Under the pieces are notes generated by a model that was not told the origin of the DNA, searched no databases, and worked only from the letters and a program-made list of their open reading frames with translations. The position numbers were made by a program, and so were the translations under genes. Shown piece after piece: positions 1 through 9,085 of a DNA stretch of 59,963 nt (position 1 is its first letter; each line of letters starts with the position of its first letter). Origin of the DNA: Gammaproteobacteria bacterium (GTDB lineage Bacteria > Pseudomonadota > Gammaproteobacteria > Steroidobacterales > Steroidobacteraceae). The stretch lies in NCBI GenBank assembly GCA_027365225.1, contig DAHXNV010000012.1, positions 1-59,963 on the forward strand, read 5' to 3'.

Positions 1-66
1 TCCAGCTGTGTGGTGCCGGAGGGCAATGCGGTGCTGGAGGGGGGCATCACGGCCGGCGCTCCCCTC
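1..66 (+). pseudogene. Fragment of a paralogue of the secreted protein at 2966-3799
   Basis: Read in frame from base 1, this stretch gives SSCVVPEGNAVLEGGITAG. The intact gene at 2966-3799 has SSCVVPDGKAVLEAGVTAG near its N-terminus. DNA similarity to about 3116-3180 is obvious, then it stops abruptly near base 66 and the frame runs on into low-complexity sequence unlike the paralogue. I read it as the broken 3' edge of a duplicated gene whose 5' part lies outside the window. It could also be a shortened divergent paralogue. Confidence 0.55.
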
Positions 67-234
67 GGGCGCTCGCGATCCGGCGGGCGCGGCCGCGGGA
101 AGCTTGACTCGGCGCAGTGGGGCTGGCGGGATGGTGCCGGCCCTTCGATGTCGAGCGGCTCGAGAGGATGTTGGTGCGCCGCAGTGCACCGGCTTCGTCA
201 CGTCCGCCTGTTGCGTCAGTTGCGTGTCATGCTG

Positions 235-1584
235 CTAGTGAGGCGGAAGGTCGCGCAGGTGCTGCCGCTCCTGAAGCTGTGCATCGCTCAGACGAGCGTC
301 GTAGATCGATCTGGGCTCGATCGATCGCGACACGATGGTCGCGGTGAAAACAATCAGCAAGAGCGGGAGAATAAAGGAGCGATCCCGGCCCGTCAGCTCC
401 AGCATCAGCACGACTGCGGAGATCGGGCCCTGTGTCGTCGCCGCCAGCACCGCGCCCGCGCCGAGCAGGGCGAACAAGCCTGGTGGAACTCCAGGCCATA
501 AATACGACCAGGCGGCTCCCAGAACGCCACCCAACATCGCGCCGGCCGTCAGAGACGGCGTAAACATGCCGCCCGGCGCGCCGCTGCGCATGCACAAGAG
601 CGTCGCGGCGGGTTTCAATAACAGCAGTGCCAAGAAAAGTACCGGGGCAACCTTGCCGGTGAACGCCAGCTCCGATACGTCCTTGCCGTTGCCGAGAATC
701 TGTGGAAACCAGATCGACACGACGCCGAGCGATGTCATGATGAGCACAGGTAGCGTGTATCGCTGCCAGCCCTGCGGCCTGTGGCGATCGGCCCAAGTCA
801 CCATGCGTACGTATCCGACGGAAGCCAGGCCGGCGATCGGACCTGCGAATAGCGCCCACAACATGACCGACGCGGATATTGCGTATGACGGAATAACGTA
901 GGTGGGCGCATCGGGCAGGGCGAGCCAGGAGACTCCCACCGCGATCAGTGACGTGAACAGCGCGGGCAAAACGTACCGCAGGGCCAGCTTGCCGCGCATC
1001 ACCTCCAGCGCAAACAACGCCCCGCCCAGCGGAACGCCGTACGCCGCGCCCATGCCGGCTCCGGCGCCGCACGCCACCAGGAGGCGGCGCTGCTCATCCG
1101 GCAGTCCTTCCCTGTCGGAAACGAGATTGGCGAACACCGCCCCGGCCTGTTTGGGTGCGCCTTCTCGGCCGAGCGATACTCCCATGCCGACGATGATCAC
1201 CGACAGCAGCGCACTGCCCAAAGTCAGCAGCGTCGGCATTCGACCGGCCTGGAACCAGATGGCCTGGGTCGTATCGATGCCGTTGCCACTGGAGAGACGC
1301 TTCAGCAGCTTCTGTCCCACGCCGGTGACCAGCGCGGCGCCGAGGAGAACGACGATATGTCGCCACGGGGTGGCGTGCTGAGCCGCCTCGAGCACATCGG
1401 TCGGCGACCCACCCCATGAGACGTACTGTACAACCTCGAGGATGCTCGTGAGTATTGCGGCGCCAATTCCCGTGGCGATACCGGTCAACACGACCGCCAG
1501 CCAAAACCGTGCCGCTCCTGGGTGATGAAGCGTGGACGGTATGACATCGCGATCGTCAATCGGCGCAGTCGGAGTGCTCACCAT
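235..1584 (-). CDS. ClC-family chloride channel/transporter
   Basis: Inner-membrane voltage-gated ClC-type anion channel or Cl-/H+ antiporter of 449 residues, a normal length for a bacterial ClC without CBS domains. It has many hydrophobic helices. The GREG(A)P-like motif is at about residues 139-144, with the gating glutamate E141 present. The second anion-filter loop GGMFTP is at about 338-343. A tyrosine near the C-terminus (RSIYDARL) sits where the inner-gate tyrosine of E. coli ClcA lies. The first filter motif is atypical: SGNGID replaces GSGIP. It stands alone, convergent with the fragment at the window edge. Channel versus antiporter cannot be told from sequence alone. Confidence 0.9.
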   Translation of the reverse strand: MVSTPTAPIDDRDVIPSTLHHPGAARFWLAVVLTGIATGIGAAILTSILEVVQYVSWGGSPTDVLEAAQHATPWRHIVVLLGAALVTGVGQKLLKRLSSGNGIDTTQAIWFQAGRMPTLLTLGSALLSVIIVGMGVSLGREGAPKQAGAVFANLVSDREGLPDEQRRLLVACGAGAGMGAAYGVPLGGALFALEVMRGKLALRYVLPALFTSLIAVGVSWLALPDAPTYVIPSYAISASVMLWALFAGPIAGLASVGYVRMVTWADRHRPQGWQRYTLPVLIMTSLGVVSIWFPQILGNGKDVSELAFTGKVAPVLFLALLLLKPAATLLCMRSGAPGGMFTPSLTAGAMLGGVLGAAWSYLWPGVPPGLFALLGAGAVLAATTQGPISAVVLMLELTGRDRSFILPLLLIVFTATIVSRSIEPRSIYDARLSDAQLQERQHLRDLPPH

Positions 1585-2351
1585 GGTCGCGGTTATCGCT
1601 CAAGCGCTGTCGAGAGGGGTGCACGTGAGGGAATACGATCGTCAGACCGGGACTCTTGCGCACGGGCACTGCCGGTTCGAGTGGTTTGCGGCGTTCGCAA
1701 TTCAAGGCTCCGCAGAGGCTCCTTTGCAGCCTGTTGGCCGAGTCGGTCGCGGACAATTTATCCTTACCGGCCGCAAAGGCAAGGGCCGGCTCATCGGCGA
1801 GCGGCGCTTTGCGAACGGGAGGCTGGGCTTGTGGCAGATCACGCGCTCGCGCAAGGGAGGCTGGCAGATGCGCGGCATCGCCGGTCGCCGGGAATGGCGT
1901 GGCATCGAGCCGCGGGCCAGGTGCCAGGCCCGATCCGGAGCGAGGCAGGCTGGACAGGCGCAGCCGCGCCGCACGCGGGCGGGCTTGCGAAGCTCGTTGG
2001 GGAATGCCGCCGCTCCGAGCACGCACGGATCCGGGGCTTGCGTGAGCGGACTGCAAGCTCGCCACCGAGCGCAAGCATCCGAGCGGCGTCGTTCAGGCGC
2101 TTGCCTGCCGCGCCGCGGGCGTGACGGTGCCGTAGCGGATGGGATGCCGCGCCGCGAGGGATGATGATGCGGGTCCTCGGGCCGCCGCTCGGATGCGCTC
2201 GCAAGCATGGATGGGATCGCCCCGAGCAGCTCGGGTGAACGGCGGCGCGCGGCGCATGTCTGACCCGTGTGGCGCGGCGGACCGTTGACCCGTCGGCGGC
2301 CCTGCTGGTCTAATGGCCGCATGGTCCGAACACTTGCAACGAGGCATGCTC
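1585..2351. other. Non-coding stretch, no supported gene
   Basis: About 770 bases between the divergent ClC gene and the DUF1993 gene. Long open frames exist on both strands, but their translations are arginine/alanine-rich with no domain-like character, as expected of very GC-rich non-coding DNA. Apart from the candidate promoter at 2285-2314 I see no structure to report. Confidence 0.5.
2285..2314 (+). promoter_or_regulatory. Candidate sigma-70 promoter for the DUF1993 gene
   Basis: TTGACC at 2285-2290 and TCTAAT at 2309-2314 are separated by 18 bases; each hexamer matches the sigma-70 consensus at five of six positions. It lies about 40 bases before the chosen start at 2352 and points the right way. 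Confidence 0.5.
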
Positions 2352-2870
2352 ATGTCTATGTCGAGCGCAGCTATACCTAGCTTCCAGATCGGTCTCAACG
2401 TGCTCTCGGGGTTGCTCGATAAGGCGGAGGCCTACGCTGCGGCGAAGAAGATTGACCCGGCGGTGCTGCTGCAGGCGCGCCTGTATCCGGACATGTTTCC
2501 GCTGACCCGGCAGGTGCAGATTGCGTGCGATTCGGCGAAGAATGGCGGCGCGCGCCTCGCCGGAGTCGAGCCCCCGACGCACGAGGACACCGAGCAGACC
2601 TTCGAGCAGCTCAAGGCGCGCATCGCCCGCACGATTGCCTTCGTGAAGACCCTGCCGGCGGGCGCGATCGACGCCGCGGCGGACCGTGAGGTCATATTCC
2701 CGATGGGCCGCGACAACAAAGGGCGCATGCGCGGGGCGGACTATCTCAATCATTTCGTGCTGCCGAATTTTTACTTTCACATCAGCATGACATACGGCAT
2801 TCTTCGCCATTGCGGCGTCGAGATCGGCAAGCGAGACTACCTCGCTGGCATTCCCATGACGGTGATTTGA
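2352..2870 (+). CDS. DUF1993 family protein
   Basis: 172-residue cytoplasmic protein of the DUF1993 family, whose function is not established; members have a DinB-like helical character. The family-typical opening (IPSFQIGLNVLSGLLDKAEAYA) and the C-terminal stretch around LPNFYFHISMTYGILRHCGVEIGKRDYLAG are present and the length is usual. Three in-frame ATGs cluster at 2346, 2352 and 2358. I chose 2352 because GAGG at 2341-2344 is then correctly spaced. It is monocistronic with its own candidate promoter. Confidence 0.8.
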   Translation: MSMSSAAIPSFQIGLNVLSGLLDKAEAYAAAKKIDPAVLLQARLYPDMFPLTRQVQIACDSAKNGGARLAGVEPPTHEDTEQTFEQLKARIARTIAFVKTLPAGAIDAAADREVIFPMGRDNKGRMRGADYLNHFVLPNFYFHISMTYGILRHCGVEIGKRDYLAGIPMTVI

Positions 2871-2965
2871 CAGCGTGCGAGCCCAGCCGCGGTGGCACGG
2901 TCGGCGGGGTACGCGCGCAGGCGTCGGCACCATTCCCCGCTGATTCAAACGCAGGAGGACAGCGC

Positions 2966-3799
2966 TTGAATAAGCAGTATGGTGTGATTCTTCTGGGACT
3001 GGCCGCGCTCGCGCCAGTGTTTTGCCCTGCGGCGCGCGCGGGCAACGTGGTCAATCCCTGCGCCGGTCCTTCGGGCCTGCTCGGTCTGCTCGATCGTCCC
3101 ACGATCGCCGATTCCAGCTGCGTGGTGCCGGACGGCAAAGCGGTGCTGGAGGCGGGCGTCACCGCCGGCAATCTGCCTGGGTCCGGCCTGCTCGGCGGGG
3201 TCGTCGATACGCTGCCCAATCTCGAGCTGCGATTCGGCTTGCCGGACCAGTCGGAGTTCGTCTGGCTGCCGCCGAATTATCAATATCTGTCGGTCAACGG
3301 CCAGCCGCCGGCGATGAGCGGTTTCGGCGCCACGACCATCGGCTTCAAGCACGTGCTCGGCACGACCCAACATTGGCAATGGACCGCCGAAGCGCTGGCG
3401 ACGCTCCCCTCGGGCGACGCGGAGTTCGGCAGCAATGGGGTCGGGGGCGCGGCCAATGCGATCGTCAGCTACAGCAGCAGCGGTCCGCTCGGGGTGTCGT
3501 TCCAGATGGGGGTCTCGTCGCAGACCGAGCCCACCCTCGCGGGCGGGCAGCGCTACACGAGCTTCAATCCCGACCTGGTGGTGACCTGGCTGTGGAATCC
3601 GCGCTTCCAGTTCTATGGGGAGATCTACGCGCAGTCCTCATCGGGATACGATCAGGGCTGGGGAACCGACGCGGACGGCGGCATTCAGTACCTCATCAAC
3701 CGCAACTTCGAGGTGGATCTGGAAGAGGGCGTGAGCGTCCAGGGGAACCTCGGCGGCTTCGCGAATTACACGGGCGCGGGGCTCGGAGTGTTGTTCTGA
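2966..3799 (+). CDS. Secreted/outer-membrane protein, likely Phenol_MetA_deg-like beta-barrel
   Basis: 277-residue exported protein. A signal peptide covers about the first 25 residues (ending PAARA). The mature part is rich in alternating aromatic and small residues, with pieces such as TIGFKHVLG, FNPDLVVTWLWNPRFQFYGEIYAQ and a final Gly-rich strand ending LGVLF, typical of outer-membrane barrels annotated as transporters of the meta-pathway phenol-degradation family. The start is TTG at 2966, because AGGAGG at 2953-2958 sits seven bases upstream and the signal peptide begins there; the frame is open further upstream without meaning. A broken paralogue lies at the window start. Substrate unknown. 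Confidence 0.7.
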   Translation: MNKQYGVILLGLAALAPVFCPAARAGNVVNPCAGPSGLLGLLDRPTIADSSCVVPDGKAVLEAGVTAGNLPGSGLLGGVVDTLPNLELRFGLPDQSEFVWLPPNYQYLSVNGQPPAMSGFGATTIGFKHVLGTTQHWQWTAEALATLPSGDAEFGSNGVGGAANAIVSYSSSGPLGVSFQMGVSSQTEPTLAGGQRYTSFNPDLVVTWLWNPRFQFYGEIYAQSSSGYDQGWGTDADGGIQYLINRNFEVDLEEGVSVQGNLGGFANYTGAGLGVLF

Positions 3800-3807
3800 C
3801 CGATCCC

Positions 3808-4155
3808 CTACGGGACGGATCTGCCCTCGCTCAGACGCAGCCAGCCTTTCACCACGCGGTAGATGTACCACACGCCGGCCGCGGCAAGCACCACCCAGCC
3901 GATGAATACCAGGCAGAGCACGCCGCCGATCGCGCTCCACAGCAGCATGAACCAGAAGGTGCGGATCTGCCAGTTGAAATGGCTGTCCAGGAGCGTGCCG
4001 CGGACCTCGGGCCGCTTGATGTAGTCGATGATCAAGGCGGCGAGGGCGAGCGCCGGGAAGACGATGGCGCCGGAATACAGGCCATACGTGATATTGCCGA
4101 GGCTGCGATCGAACGCTGCGGGCAGCCCGTCGTGCTGCGGAGGCTGACTGTTCAT
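3808..4155 (-). CDS. Small inner-membrane protein, DUF4870-like
   Basis: 115 residues with three hydrophobic segments (around ITYGLYSGAIVFPALALAAL, FWFMLLWSAIGGVLCLVFIG and VVLAAAGVWYIYRVVKGW). This architecture and the YIYRVVKGWLRL ending resemble the DUF4870/YccF-type small membrane proteins of proteobacteria, whose function is unknown. The start at 4155 has a GGGGAG element upstream. An in-frame start at 4191 would add twelve unlikely residues. It converges on the outer-membrane protein gene. Confidence 0.6.
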   Translation of the reverse strand: MNSQPPQHDGLPAAFDRSLGNITYGLYSGAIVFPALALAALIIDYIKRPEVRGTLLDSHFNWQIRTFWFMLLWSAIGGVLCLVFIGWVVLAAAGVWYIYRVVKGWLRLSEGRSVP

Positions 4156-4335
4156 GCGCGTCGGTTCTCCCCGAAGGAACGGGCGGTGCACGCCAACCCG
4201 GCGGCGTTTGCGTTGAATCTGCCGTTACTATAGCAGAGGCCGTTGCGCTCGACAGGGCCGGACGGTCTGTTGCACACTGCGCGCGGCGCGATACGACCAT
4301 CCGTGCTCGAGCCGCGCTCGCCGAGGCTCATGCTC

Positions 4336-5820
4336 ATGCGCAAATCACGCGTATCGTCCGATCCGGCGGCGCCCCCGGTGGTGGTGTGGCTGCGCAACGA
4401 TCTGCGTCTGCGCGACAATCCGGCGCTTGCCGCGGCGGCCGCATCCACTCGGCCGGTCATACCGCTCTACATCCTCGATGAGGGCCCGAGCGCCGGCCGC
4501 GCGCTCGGGGGCGCTGCCCGGTGGTGGCTGCACCACAGCCTGATCGCCTTGGCCGCTGCGTTCGATGCGCTCGGGACCGGTGTCGGCCCGGCGCCGAGGC
4601 TGCTGCTGCGCAGCGGGCGCGCGGTCGATGTGCTGCAGGATCTGATCGCCTCGACGGGCGCAGCACGCATCCTCTGCAATCGCACCTACGATCCGCTCCT
4701 CGATGCAGCGGATGCGGCTCTGGAGTCCGCGCTTCGCCCCGCCGGCGTCGCCTTCGAGCGCTGTGCCGGGGGCATGCTCGCCGAGCCGGATGCGCTCCTC
4801 ACCGGCGGCGGCGGGCCGTTTCGGATCTTCACGCCGTTCTGGAATCGCCTGCAGAGCCTGGAGCCGGCCGCGCCACTGTCCGCGCCGCGTGCATTGCCGG
4901 GTTACGCCGGTCCGGTGGCGAGCGAGCGCATCGAGGCGTGGGGTCTGTTGCCGCGCACGGGCTGGGACGCGCAGTTCGCGCGCCTGTGGATGCCCGGGGA
5001 GCGCGGCGCGGCGGCTCGGCTGCGCGCCTTCCTGCGCGGGCAATCGGCCGACTACCGCGGAACCCGCGATTTTCCAGCGCTCGAGGGCACTTCACGCCTC
5101 TCGCCGCATCTGCGCTTCGGAGAGATCAGTGCGCGACAGGTCTGGCACACGTTCCTGCGCGGACCGGCGGGAGGACGGATCGAGCTGACCGGCGCGGGCT
5201 TTGTGCGCCAGCTCGGCTGGCGAGAGTTCGCGCGCTACACGCTGCATCATTTTCCCGATCTGCCCATACGGCCCTTGCGTTCGGAATTCGCCGCATTCAA
5301 GTGGCGCGACGATGCGCGCGCGCTCGATGCCTGGCGGCACGGGCGCACGGGGTACCCGATCGTCGATGCCGGCATGCGCGAGCTGTGGCAGACCGGCTGG
5401 CTGCACAATCGCCTGCGCATGATCGTCGGATCGTTTCTCGTCAAGGACCTGCTCATTCCCTGGCAGCGTGGTGAAGCCTGGTTCTGGGACACGCTCGTCG
5501 ATGCCGACAGGGCGAACAATGCGCTCAACTGGCAGTGGGTGAGCGGCTGCGGCGTCGATGCCGCGCCGTATTTCCGCATCTTCAATCCGGTCGCGCAGAG
5601 CCGGCGGTTCGATCCCGACGGGGCGTATCTGCGCAAATGGATTCCGGAGCTGCGCGCGCTGGCAGCGCCGCTCATCCACGAACCATGGACCGCCGCGGCC
5701 CCGGTGTTGGCGGCCGCCGGCATCAGACTGGGCGAGAGCTACCCGCGCCCCATCGTCCTGCACAGTGAGGCGCGCAAGCGCGCCCTCGCGGTATTCGAGG
5801 CGATGCGCCGGCGCGCGTGA
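4336..5820 (+). CDS. phrB: Deoxyribodipyrimidine photolyase
   Basis: Class I cyclobutane-pyrimidine-dimer photolyase, 494 residues, using FAD and an antenna chromophore to split UV dimers with light. The N-terminal Rossmann antenna domain begins VVVWLRNDLRLRDNPAL. The FAD-binding domain holds the family signature TGYPIVDAGMRELWQTGWLHNRLRMIVGSFLVKDLLIPW, followed by the DxDxANNxxNWQW block (DADRANNALNWQW). The start at 4336 is preferred to 4243 or 4330 because GAGG at 4324-4327 is correctly spaced. The gene is alone here, but photolyases are often co-regulated with lipid clusters like the one at 14.6-23.3 kb. Confidence 0.93.
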   Translation: MRKSRVSSDPAAPPVVVWLRNDLRLRDNPALAAAAASTRPVIPLYILDEGPSAGRALGGAARWWLHHSLIALAAAFDALGTGVGPAPRLLLRSGRAVDVLQDLIASTGAARILCNRTYDPLLDAADAALESALRPAGVAFERCAGGMLAEPDALLTGGGGPFRIFTPFWNRLQSLEPAAPLSAPRALPGYAGPVASERIEAWGLLPRTGWDAQFARLWMPGERGAAARLRAFLRGQSADYRGTRDFPALEGTSRLSPHLRFGEISARQVWHTFLRGPAGGRIELTGAGFVRQLGWREFARYTLHHFPDLPIRPLRSEFAAFKWRDDARALDAWRHGRTGYPIVDAGMRELWQTGWLHNRLRMIVGSFLVKDLLIPWQRGEAWFWDTLVDADRANNALNWQWVSGCGVDAAPYFRIFNPVAQSRRFDPDGAYLRKWIPELRALAAPLIHEPWTAAAPVLAAAGIRLGESYPRPIVLHSEARKRALAVFEAMRRRA

Positions 5821-6258
5821 GGACGCCGGGAGCGGCGCCTGCATCGGTGCGCCGACACGCCGGCAACACGGTGCCGCCCGGGGATACGGCGCGCGTCCCT
5901 GGGTGCAGGCGCCGTTGGCGCTTGCGTTTTCGGCGGATGGCGCAGGACAATTCCGGCCGCGGCGCAGGCGAGCATCCGCGGCGAGGGCAGTCTGGATCGA
6001 TCGAATGAGACTACGGCAAGGAGGATGCGAGCAAGCCCGGGCGCCATCCGCCCCAATGTCCCGATGCGCATCATTCGGCGGTGAGGTGCTGGTGTCAGGG
6101 GGAATCGAGGGCTCCGTTGGTGATCAGTCCGGCATCTCGGGGCGAAGGCGGATCAGCCGTACCGTTGGGCCGGGGCGCGGGTGCGCCGCCGAGCCGCTGC
6201 GCGGCGCAGGCGCCGAACGGCCCTGTTGCGCGGGTGATGCCCTTGCGTGTGACGCGCC
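5821..6258. other. Non-coding stretch
   Basis: About 440 bases between photolyase and the membrane protein gene. No convincing reading frame, RNA or strong promoter was seen; the open frames are GC-rich shadows. Confidence 0.45.
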
Positions 6259-7311
6259 ATGCGCAACGCCGTAGGATCCTGGCTAGAGGCACGGCCGTCG
6301 GTTCGCCTCGCGTGGCTGGTCGGGCGCAATGTCCTGCGGCGCTGGCCGCTTGCCGGACCGGCCGCACTCGGCGCGCTCGCCGCACTCGCGATGCTCGGTC
6401 GCGTGCGGGCCGTGGCGCGGGCGATCGGGTCCGCCGCCCGCGAGCCGCGGCTCGTGCTGGTGATCTCGGCCTTGATTGCGACCGTGTTGGTGGTGCGGCG
6501 CCACCGGCGGCTCGCGCGCGCGGCTCACCGCCGCTGGCTCGGCGCGCTCCCCAATGATGTGTCGGCGATGGTCCGGGCCGTGAGCGGGCCCGTGGCGCTC
6601 GGGCTCACGGCGGCCGTGTGGCTCGCGCTGGCTTCGGCTCTGGCGCGGCTGCCGGCTTGGATGCCCGCCCGCATCATCATGGTCGGTACCGCCGGAGCGG
6701 TGATCGGCGTGGCGCTTGCCGCCGCAATCGCCGCGGCGCGCGAGTGGCGCGCGCGGCGCGGCCGCTCCGGCGCGCGGGTGCGGCGGCGCTCGCGCTATTC
6801 GCCGAGCGAGCCTGCGCGGTCCGGGTGGGCCACCCGTGCGATGTTGGCGCCGCTTGGGGGCTGGCCGCTCGCCGAGGCGCGCTTCAGGGATCGTCCGAGT
6901 ATCCGGGCGCACAGCCTCTGGCTGCTGCTGTTGGCGGTGCCCATGAACGAGCCGGTCGGACACGTTCTGGCGAGCGTGTTCGTCTGGCTGTTGATCCTGC
7001 ACTTGTTGAACCTGCTGCGCGCGCTCGTGCGCACCGCTTTCCCCGCATCCTGGTGGCTCGCGCCGACGTCCCTCGGGCCGGTGCGCTTTGCGATCGCGCT
7101 CTGTCGGCGCGCGCTCGGCGCGAGCGCCGCCGCTTGCGCCGTGTTGATCGTCTTGACGTATGCGCTCGGCGGTGCGACGCCGGCGCGCATCTGCGTGCTG
7201 GCCGCCGCGCTCTGGCTTGCCGTGGCCGGTGGGCTCGGCGTGGCCGTGAGCGCGCTGGCATTGCGCGCCCGCTCCAAGGCCGAGCGCGCGGTATTCCGGT
7301 GGCGCGGATGA
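6259..7311 (+). CDS. Multi-pass membrane protein, probable ABC exporter permease
   Basis: 350 residues with roughly eight hydrophobic segments separated by short Arg-rich loops. It matches no family I can name. Its stop overlaps the start of the following ABC ATPase gene (ATGA), so the two are almost certainly translated together, and I infer that it is the transmembrane subunit of that transporter. Substrate unknown. The start at 6259 gives an immediately plausible N-terminal region before the first helix. Confidence 0.6.
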   Translation: MRNAVGSWLEARPSVRLAWLVGRNVLRRWPLAGPAALGALAALAMLGRVRAVARAIGSAAREPRLVLVISALIATVLVVRRHRRLARAAHRRWLGALPNDVSAMVRAVSGPVALGLTAAVWLALASALARLPAWMPARIIMVGTAGAVIGVALAAAIAAAREWRARRGRSGARVRRRSRYSPSEPARSGWATRAMLAPLGGWPLAEARFRDRPSIRAHSLWLLLLAVPMNEPVGHVLASVFVWLLILHLLNLLRALVRTAFPASWWLAPTSLGPVRFAIALCRRALGASAAACAVLIVLTYALGGATPARICVLAAALWLAVAGGLGVAVSALALRARSKAERAVFRWRG

Positions 7312-8063
7312 GCGGCGCCGCGGTACGGTCCACGGCCCCGGTGCTGCGCGTCAGCGGATTGAGCGCCGGCTACGGCGCGCACCCGGTCCTGCGCGAGGTG
7401 AGCATCGAGGTCGGCCTTGGGCAGTGGTACGTGCTGCTCGGTCCCAACGGCAGCGGCAAGTCGACGCTGCTCTACTGCATCGCAGGATTGTTGCGGCCCT
7501 GGGCGGGCCGGATCGAACTCGGCGGTGTGCCGCTCGCGACCGATGCGCGCACCGCCAAGAGGGTGCTTGGCTTTGCGTGTGCACCAGAGCGATTGCCCGG
7601 TCTGCTGACCGGACGGCAGTGTCTGGAGGTTTATGCGGCCGCCAAGGGAACGCGGAGCATCGATGCCGAAGTGCTGGAGTTGGCGGAGCGCTTCGCGGTC
7701 ATGCCGCTCCTCGATCAGTACGTGGACACCTACTCGCTCGGGACGCGACAGAAACTTGCGGTGCTGCAGGCGCTGATCGGCGCGCCGCGCCTGATCGTGC
7801 TCGATGAGGCATTCAATGGGCTCGATCCCTCGAGCGCGGCGTGCCTGAAGCGGCACTTGCACGCTCGGGTCGAAGCCGGCCACAGCTCGATTCTGCTCGC
7901 CACGCACGCGCTCGATGTCCTCGAGCGCCATGCGAGCCAGGTCGGCCTGATGATTGCCGGGCGGCTCGTGCGGGTCTGGTCGGCCGAGCAGCTTGCAGCA
8001 TTGCGCGGCGCGGGCGAGACGCTGGAGGAGACGCTCGCGCGTGCCGCGGCGGAGTCACCCTAG
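7308..8063 (+). CDS. ABC transporter ATP-binding protein
   Basis: 251-residue ATPase subunit. Walker A is GPNGSGKST, the signature region is degenerate (YSLGTRQK in place of LSGGQ), Walker B is LIVLDEAF, followed by the switch histidine in LLATHALD. The layout fits the ABC-2 exporter class (CcmA/NatA-like). The start ATG at 7308 overlaps the stop of the upstream membrane gene. Substrate not deducible. Confidence 0.88.
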   Translation: MSGAAVRSTAPVLRVSGLSAGYGAHPVLREVSIEVGLGQWYVLLGPNGSGKSTLLYCIAGLLRPWAGRIELGGVPLATDARTAKRVLGFACAPERLPGLLTGRQCLEVYAAAKGTRSIDAEVLELAERFAVMPLLDQYVDTYSLGTRQKLAVLQALIGAPRLIVLDEAFNGLDPSSAACLKRHLHARVEAGHSSILLATHALDVLERHASQVGLMIAGRLVRVWSAEQLAALRGAGETLEETLARAAAESP

Positions 8064-8190
8064 CGCCTCAATTCAGGGTGCGCCGCCGATCCGCACCGCC
8101 GCGCAGGCGCGACCGAGCCCGTGGCTGCCTGCGCAGGCGGCGATGACGATGTCTTTGCGCCGCATGCGGCCGCGCCGGTGCGCGCGGCGC

Positions 8191-8457
8191 TCAACGCAGC
8201 TGACTGTCCTTGCTGGCGCGGCGATTGTAGCCGCTCGAGCCTGGGCCATCGCGGTCGGCGAGCATCTGGCAGGCCAGACAGAGGCGCGCGCCCGGGAGGG
8301 CCCGGCGGCGCTCCGCCGCGATGGGCTCGCCGCATTGCGCGCAGTGAGTCAGACCCGCTCCCTGCGGCAGACGGCTGCGGGCCCGGCTGATGCCGTCGGT
8401 CACCGTCGCGTCGATTTGTTCATTCACGGCGCCGTCGCCGGCCCAGCCATTGGCCAT
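8191..8457 (-). CDS. DksA/TraR C4-type zinc-finger protein
   Basis: 88-residue protein with one Cys4 zinc finger, CAQCGEPI then CLACQ after about 17 residues, and the conserved RR-LPGARLC spacing of the YbiI/TraR branch. These short DksA relatives may bind RNA polymerase; in this branch the role is largely unproven. The long coiled coil of true DksA is absent. It is transcribed away from the MarR operon. Confidence 0.8.
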   Translation of the reverse strand: MANGWAGDGAVNEQIDATVTDGISRARSRLPQGAGLTHCAQCGEPIAAERRRALPGARLCLACQMLADRDGPGSSGYNRRASKDSQLR

Positions 8458-8513
8458 GGCACGCTCCCGAGGCGGGGTTATCCTGCATCCAAGTGTACTT
8501 GCCCCACCGTCAT

Positions 8514-8590
8514 CTGGGGTATTGTGTCTATGATATCAACTGATATTATATATAAAGTGATAATATACACTTCACCATAATGGGTCGCAG
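8514..8590. promoter_or_regulatory. AT-rich control region of the efflux operon
   Basis: A strikingly AT-rich island in GC-rich surroundings. It contains the exact palindrome TGATATCA (8531-8538) and an imperfect inverted repeat with arms AAGTG (8555-8559) and CACTT (8568-8572). Such repeats just before a marR gene are the usual place for MarR-dimer operators and the operon promoter. No single -35/-10 pair stands out. Confidence 0.5.
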
Positions 8591-9085
8591 ATGACCCCCG
8601 ATCGTTTCCGCCAGCTGGGCTTCCTGTTGAAGGACGTGAGCCGTCGCTATACGCGGCGTTTCGAGGAGCGTGCGCAGCGCTTCGCGCTCACTCTGCCGCA
8701 GTGCCGGGTGTTGATTCTCCTGCAGAGCAACCAGGGCGTGTGCCAGAAGCGCCTGGCTGAGCTCGCGGAGCTCGATCCGATGACCCTCGTGCGCATCCTC
8801 GATCGCATGGAGGCGGACGGCTGGGTGCGGCGGAGCTTCGATCCGGCCGATCGGCGCGCGCACACGCTGTGGCTCACGGCTGCGGCGGCAACCGTGCTCG
8901 AGCAGATCTGGCAGCTGATCGGCGAGACCCGCGCGGAGATGCTGCAGGGTCTGTCGGCAGAGGAGCGCGCGCAGCTCGTGGCGTTGCTCGAGCGCGTGCA
9001 CGCAAACCTGAACGCGCTGCCGCCGCTGCCGGGCGAGTCGGGGGACGCCGGTATCGGCGGCAAGGCCGCCAGGAGCGAGCGATGA
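8591..9085 (+). CDS. MarR-family transcriptional regulator
   Basis: 164-residue winged-helix regulator. The recognition helix region is KRLAELAELDPMTLVRILDRMEADGWVRR, followed by the wing DPADRRAHTLWLT. It is first in an operon with membrane fusion, MFS and outer-membrane efflux genes, the classic arrangement for a ligand-relieved repressor like EmrR. It probably binds the AT-rich repeats immediately upstream. Its stop overlaps the start of the next gene (ATGA). Confidence 0.9.
   Translation: MTPDRFRQLGFLLKDVSRRYTRRFEERAQRFALTLPQCRVLILLQSNQGVCQKRLAELAELDPMTLVRILDRMEADGWVRRSFDPADRRAHTLWLTAAAATVLEQIWQLIGETRAEMLQGLSAEERAQLVALLERVHANLNALPPLPGESGDAGIGGKAARSER

Noticed and set aside
1532-2164. Long + strand open frame of about 210 codons
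   Set aside because: Arg/Ala/Gly-rich, no hydrophobic or domain-like pattern, starts inside the opposite-strand ClC gene. It is a GC-rich shadow.
4207-4234. Promoter for phrB (TTTGCG, 16 bases, TATAGC)
   Set aside because: Too few matches to consensus in the -35 element; not distinguishable from chance.
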